A stretch of DNA of 63,003 nucleotides from Actinomyces sp. oral taxon 448 str. F0400 (GTDB taxonomy: Bacteria > Actinomycetota > Actinomycetes > Actinomycetales > Actinomycetaceae), in the NCBI RefSeq assembly GCF_000220835.1, contig NZ_GL985606.1, positions 116,794 through 179,796 of the forward strand. The letters are read 5' to 3'. This document shows positions 60,797 to 63,003 of this stretch, piece after piece. Under the pieces are notes generated by a model. It was not told the DNA's origin. It saw only the letters and a list, made by a program, of their open reading frames with translations, and did no database searches. The number at the start of each line of letters is the position of its first letter. The stretch's first letter is position 1. The position numbers were made by a program, and so were the translations under genes.

Positions 60797-62280
60797 GCGC
60801 GTTCTCCTGTCAGAACGGGAAGCCCGAGCTGCTTGAGATCCTCCGACGTCGCGACCGGCTCGGGCCTGCGAGCGCCGGCCTCCACGACGGCGTGCGGGTC
60901 CGGCAGGCTCGGCAGGTCCGCCGGTCCGCCGCCGGACCGCTGATCCTGCGCCGCCCGGCCGCCCTCGCGGGCGGGGCAGACGGCGGGCGGCTCGGTGTCG
61001 CCGCGCAGCCCCGCGGCGACCTCGGGCCCGAGCACGAGGTCGAGCGCCTCCAGATACTCCTGCTCGCGGCCGGTCTCCCCGGCCCGTCGCACCGCGACGG
61101 TCGGGTGATGCAGAAGGCGGGCGGCCAGATGGTGCAGCGCCCGGGCGGCCTCCTCGGCGTCGACGGCGCCGTCCCTGGTGCGCATGCGCGCGACCTCCTC
61201 CTCGACGATCCCTTCCACTCCGCTGCGCAGCCTGCGTACAACGGGGTCCATGCGGCGTCCGGCCTGCGCCCGTTCGAAGGACGCGACCTCCTGGGCGACG
61301 ATCCGGCGGGCGGCTCCGACCTGGGAGGCCTCGACGTCGGGCACGGCGCGCTGAACGGCGGGCAGGTCGATGAGCTCGACGCCCGGCAGGGAGCCGACCG
61401 CCCGCTCCACGTCACGACTCAGGGCGAGGTCGAGCACGACCAGTGGGCCGGCCTTCTCGCGCACGTGCGGCGGAGCGGGCCGGCGGCGGCGGACGACCGG
61501 GGCCAGCAGTTCCCGGGTCAGAACGGGGCCGCCCAGGCCCCGGCAGGTGATGATGAGGTCCGCCCGGGCCAGGCGGCCGGGCAGATCGGCCTCCTCGACG
61601 GCGCGCACGGCGTGCCCGGCGGCGAAGGGGCCGGCGCGCTCGGAGCGGGAGTAGACCCCGATGTCGCTCGCCCCGCGCTCGCGCAAGGCGGTGACGGCGG
61701 CACCGGCGTAGGCGCCCGTGCCCACGACCAGGACGCTCGCCCCGTCCAGGGGCGGCATGCGGGAGGCGGCCAGGTCCAGGGCGACGGACACGACGCTGCG
61801 ACCGGTGCTCGCCAACGAGGTCCGCACGGCCACGCGGCGCGAGGCCGCCGAGGCGTGCTCGACGGCGCGGGTGATGGCGCCCGTGGCCGTGCCCTCGGCG
61901 GTGGCGCTGGTCAGGGCGCGACGCAGCTGCCCGGCGATCTCGCGCTCGCCGACGACCATGGACGTCAGCCCGGCCGCGGTGGCGAAGAGTTCGAGATGGG
62001 CGGCGTGCCCCGACCAGGCGCTCAGGGGCACGGGGCCGCCGGCACCGGCGCGCTCGGCGAGGAAGGCCGCGACGGCGTCGCGCAGCGCTTCGACCGGGCG
62101 CCCGTCGGGGGCGTCGAGCACGATCGCCACGCGGTTGCAAGTGCTCAGAATGAGGACGCCGTCGAGTCCCGGAACGGCACGGCGCAAGTCCGGCTCCGCA
62201 TGCGCAGCGACGGTCCCGAGGCGAGCGACGGCCTCCAGACCCTGGGTGCGATGGTCGGCGGAGAGAAGATGAAGAGTCAC
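60793..62280 (-). CDS. hemA: Glutamyl-tRNA reductase
   Basis: 495 residues from GTG. The nucleophile Cys is in LILSTCNRVAIVLD, the tRNA-binding segment is SMVVGEREIAGQLRRAL, and the Rossmann motif is SVLVVGTGAYAGAAVTALRE. It commits glutamyl-tRNA to haem synthesis. Beyond LVLGPEVAAG, 70 residues of low-complexity tail follow. The stop overlaps the ferrochelatase start by ATGA, so hemA-cpfC-hemQ form one operon. Confidence 0.94.
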   Translation of the reverse strand: MTLHLLSADHRTQGLEAVARLGTVAAHAEPDLRRAVPGLDGVLILSTCNRVAIVLDAPDGRPVEALRDAVAAFLAERAGAGGPVPLSAWSGHAAHLELFATAAGLTSMVVGEREIAGQLRRALTSATAEGTATGAITRAVEHASAASRRVAVRTSLASTGRSVVSVALDLAASRMPPLDGASVLVVGTGAYAGAAVTALRERGASDIGVYSRSERAGPFAAGHAVRAVEEADLPGRLARADLIITCRGLGGPVLTRELLAPVVRRRRPAPPHVREKAGPLVVLDLALSRDVERAVGSLPGVELIDLPAVQRAVPDVEASQVGAARRIVAQEVASFERAQAGRRMDPVVRRLRSGVEGIVEEEVARMRTRDGAVDAEEAARALHHLAARLLHHPTVAVRRAGETGREQEYLEALDLVLGPEVAAGLRGDTEPPAVCPAREGGRAAQDQRSGGGPADLPSLPDPHAVVEAGARRPEPVATSEDLKQLGLPVLTGERA

Positions 62281-62521
62281 AGCAGGAGTCAGTCAAGCAC
62301 CCGGCGTCGCCCGAAGCCCAACCGGGCTCGCGTGACGAACACCGGCTATCGGGACGAGGCGTCTCAATTGTTTTCTGACATTCCGTCTTGTCATTCTGCG
62401 CGGCGCTATTGCCGGCATTAAGAACTCCAGCGCGGCCGGTGGAGGCGTGTCGGCCGAATGGCGTCGACTAGCATCCGAGAAGAATACGAAGCGTCACCTC
62501 TGGCCACATTCAGGATGTTTT
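62281..62521. promoter_or_regulatory. Divergent hemA/hemE promoter region
   Basis: 241 nt, noticeably AT-richer near 62370-62400. TGACATTC and TGTCATTC lie as direct repeats at about 62378 and 62391, a possible regulator site. No coding sequence is seen. Confidence 0.4.
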
Positions 62522-63003
62522 CATGACAGATTCCGCACCAAATTCGGGGGAGTTCGCCGCCGACGTCGCGCCCGCCCTGCTGCGCGCGCTCACGGGAGCG
62601 CGACCCGAACGCACGCCCGTGTGGTTCATGCGGCAGGCGGGGCGGAGTCTGCCGGAGTACCGCGCGCTGCGCGACCGGGCGGGCCTGAGCATGCTCGACG
62701 TCTGCCTCGACCCCGCGCTCGCGGCCGAGATCACGCTCCAGCCCGTGCGCCGCCACGGGGTGGACGCCGCCGTCTTCTTCTCCGACATCATGGTGCCCCT
62801 GCGGCTGGCCGGCCTGGCGGTGCGGATCGAACCGGGCCTCGGCCCCGTCCTCGACGAGCCGGTGCGCACGCCGGCGGACGTCGCCCGGCTGACCGCCCGC
62901 CGCTACGGCGAGGGAGAGGCCGGCGGGGCCGGGGCGCGCGCCGTCGAGGCCGGCGTGCGCGCCGCCTGCGCCGAGCTGGGAACCCCCACGGCGCCCGGAG
63001 GGG
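62522..63003 (+). CDS. hemE: Uroporphyrinogen decarboxylase (3' end outside window)
   Basis: ATG at 62522; 160 complete codons before the window ends. [20 protein letters not shown] is the substrate-binding signature, and [19 protein letters not shown] follows with the catalytic Asp (FSD). It makes coproporphyrinogen III, feeding the HemQ pathway. Divergent from hemA. Confidence 0.95.

Overview
The window is GC-rich, densely packed bacterial DNA from an actinobacterium. A WhiB protein, the Ssd/TadA/TadBC block, MurT/GatD, HemQ-type haem synthesis and probable leaderless -10 promoters support this. The style of the toxin/immunity genes suggests Actinomyces or a close relative, which is an inference. 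Parts of the backbone follow the order I remember from Mycobacterium tuberculosis Rv3656c-Rv3683: tad genes, ssd, HAD hydrolase, Fic-like protein, ephE-like hydrolase, nth, crp, DUF4177-like protein, whiB4, ponA2, metallophosphoesterase. Accessory modules are inserted between these blocks.

Region by region: (1) 1-8146 holds the 3' part of a very long repeat-rich polymorphic toxin gene, followed by seven intact tandem paralogues of its presumed immunity protein and an eighth truncated copy. (2) 8169-13108 holds a Tad/Flp-pilus-type block on the minus strand (a fused TadBC, TadA, and Ssd/CpaE) and a divergent HAD hydrolase. The pilin genes expected after TadC are missing, and the truncated immunity copy sits in their place. 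(3) 13146-17900 holds a Fic-fold protein with a degenerate active site, two membrane proteins and AzlC/AzlD. (4) 17938-28030 holds a TetR/oxidoreductase pair with twin operators and then conserved backbone genes: hydrolase, nth, crp, DUF4177-like, whiB, class A PBP, phosphoesterase, macro domain, tRNA-Pro and another TetR.

(5) 28246-38582 is a complete class II lanthipeptide cluster. The minus-strand operon carries an ABC exporter of the self-immunity type (ATPase and two permeases) and a NarL-type two-component system. The plus-strand operon carries a lacticin 481-like precursor, LanM and LanT with a C39 peptidase. A perfect inverted repeat lies in the divergent promoter region. The precursor core keeps the HTISHEC and FTCC motifs of the lacticin 481/variacin group with new substitutions.

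(6) 38625-50289 holds a PAP2-diacylglycerol-kinase fusion, MarR, ATP-grasp, VOC, a VapBC pair, an MBL hydrolase, MurT/GatD and an unusual pair made of an unknown protein and an XRE-ImmA peptidase, with several degraded gene fragments. (7) 50391-54724 is the feo iron-uptake region, preceded by degraded copies of the feoB 3' end and the nudix 5' end. (8) 54852-58430 holds small enzymes, a GlxA-type regulator and an alpha-amylase remnant. (9) 58503-63003 is the haem block hemQ-cpfC-hemA (minus) with hemE divergent and cut by the window edge.

Many neighbouring genes overlap by ATGA or GTGA, showing translationally coupled operons. Six or more gene starts lie exactly 6-7 nt after a TANNNT box, as expected of leaderless transcripts.
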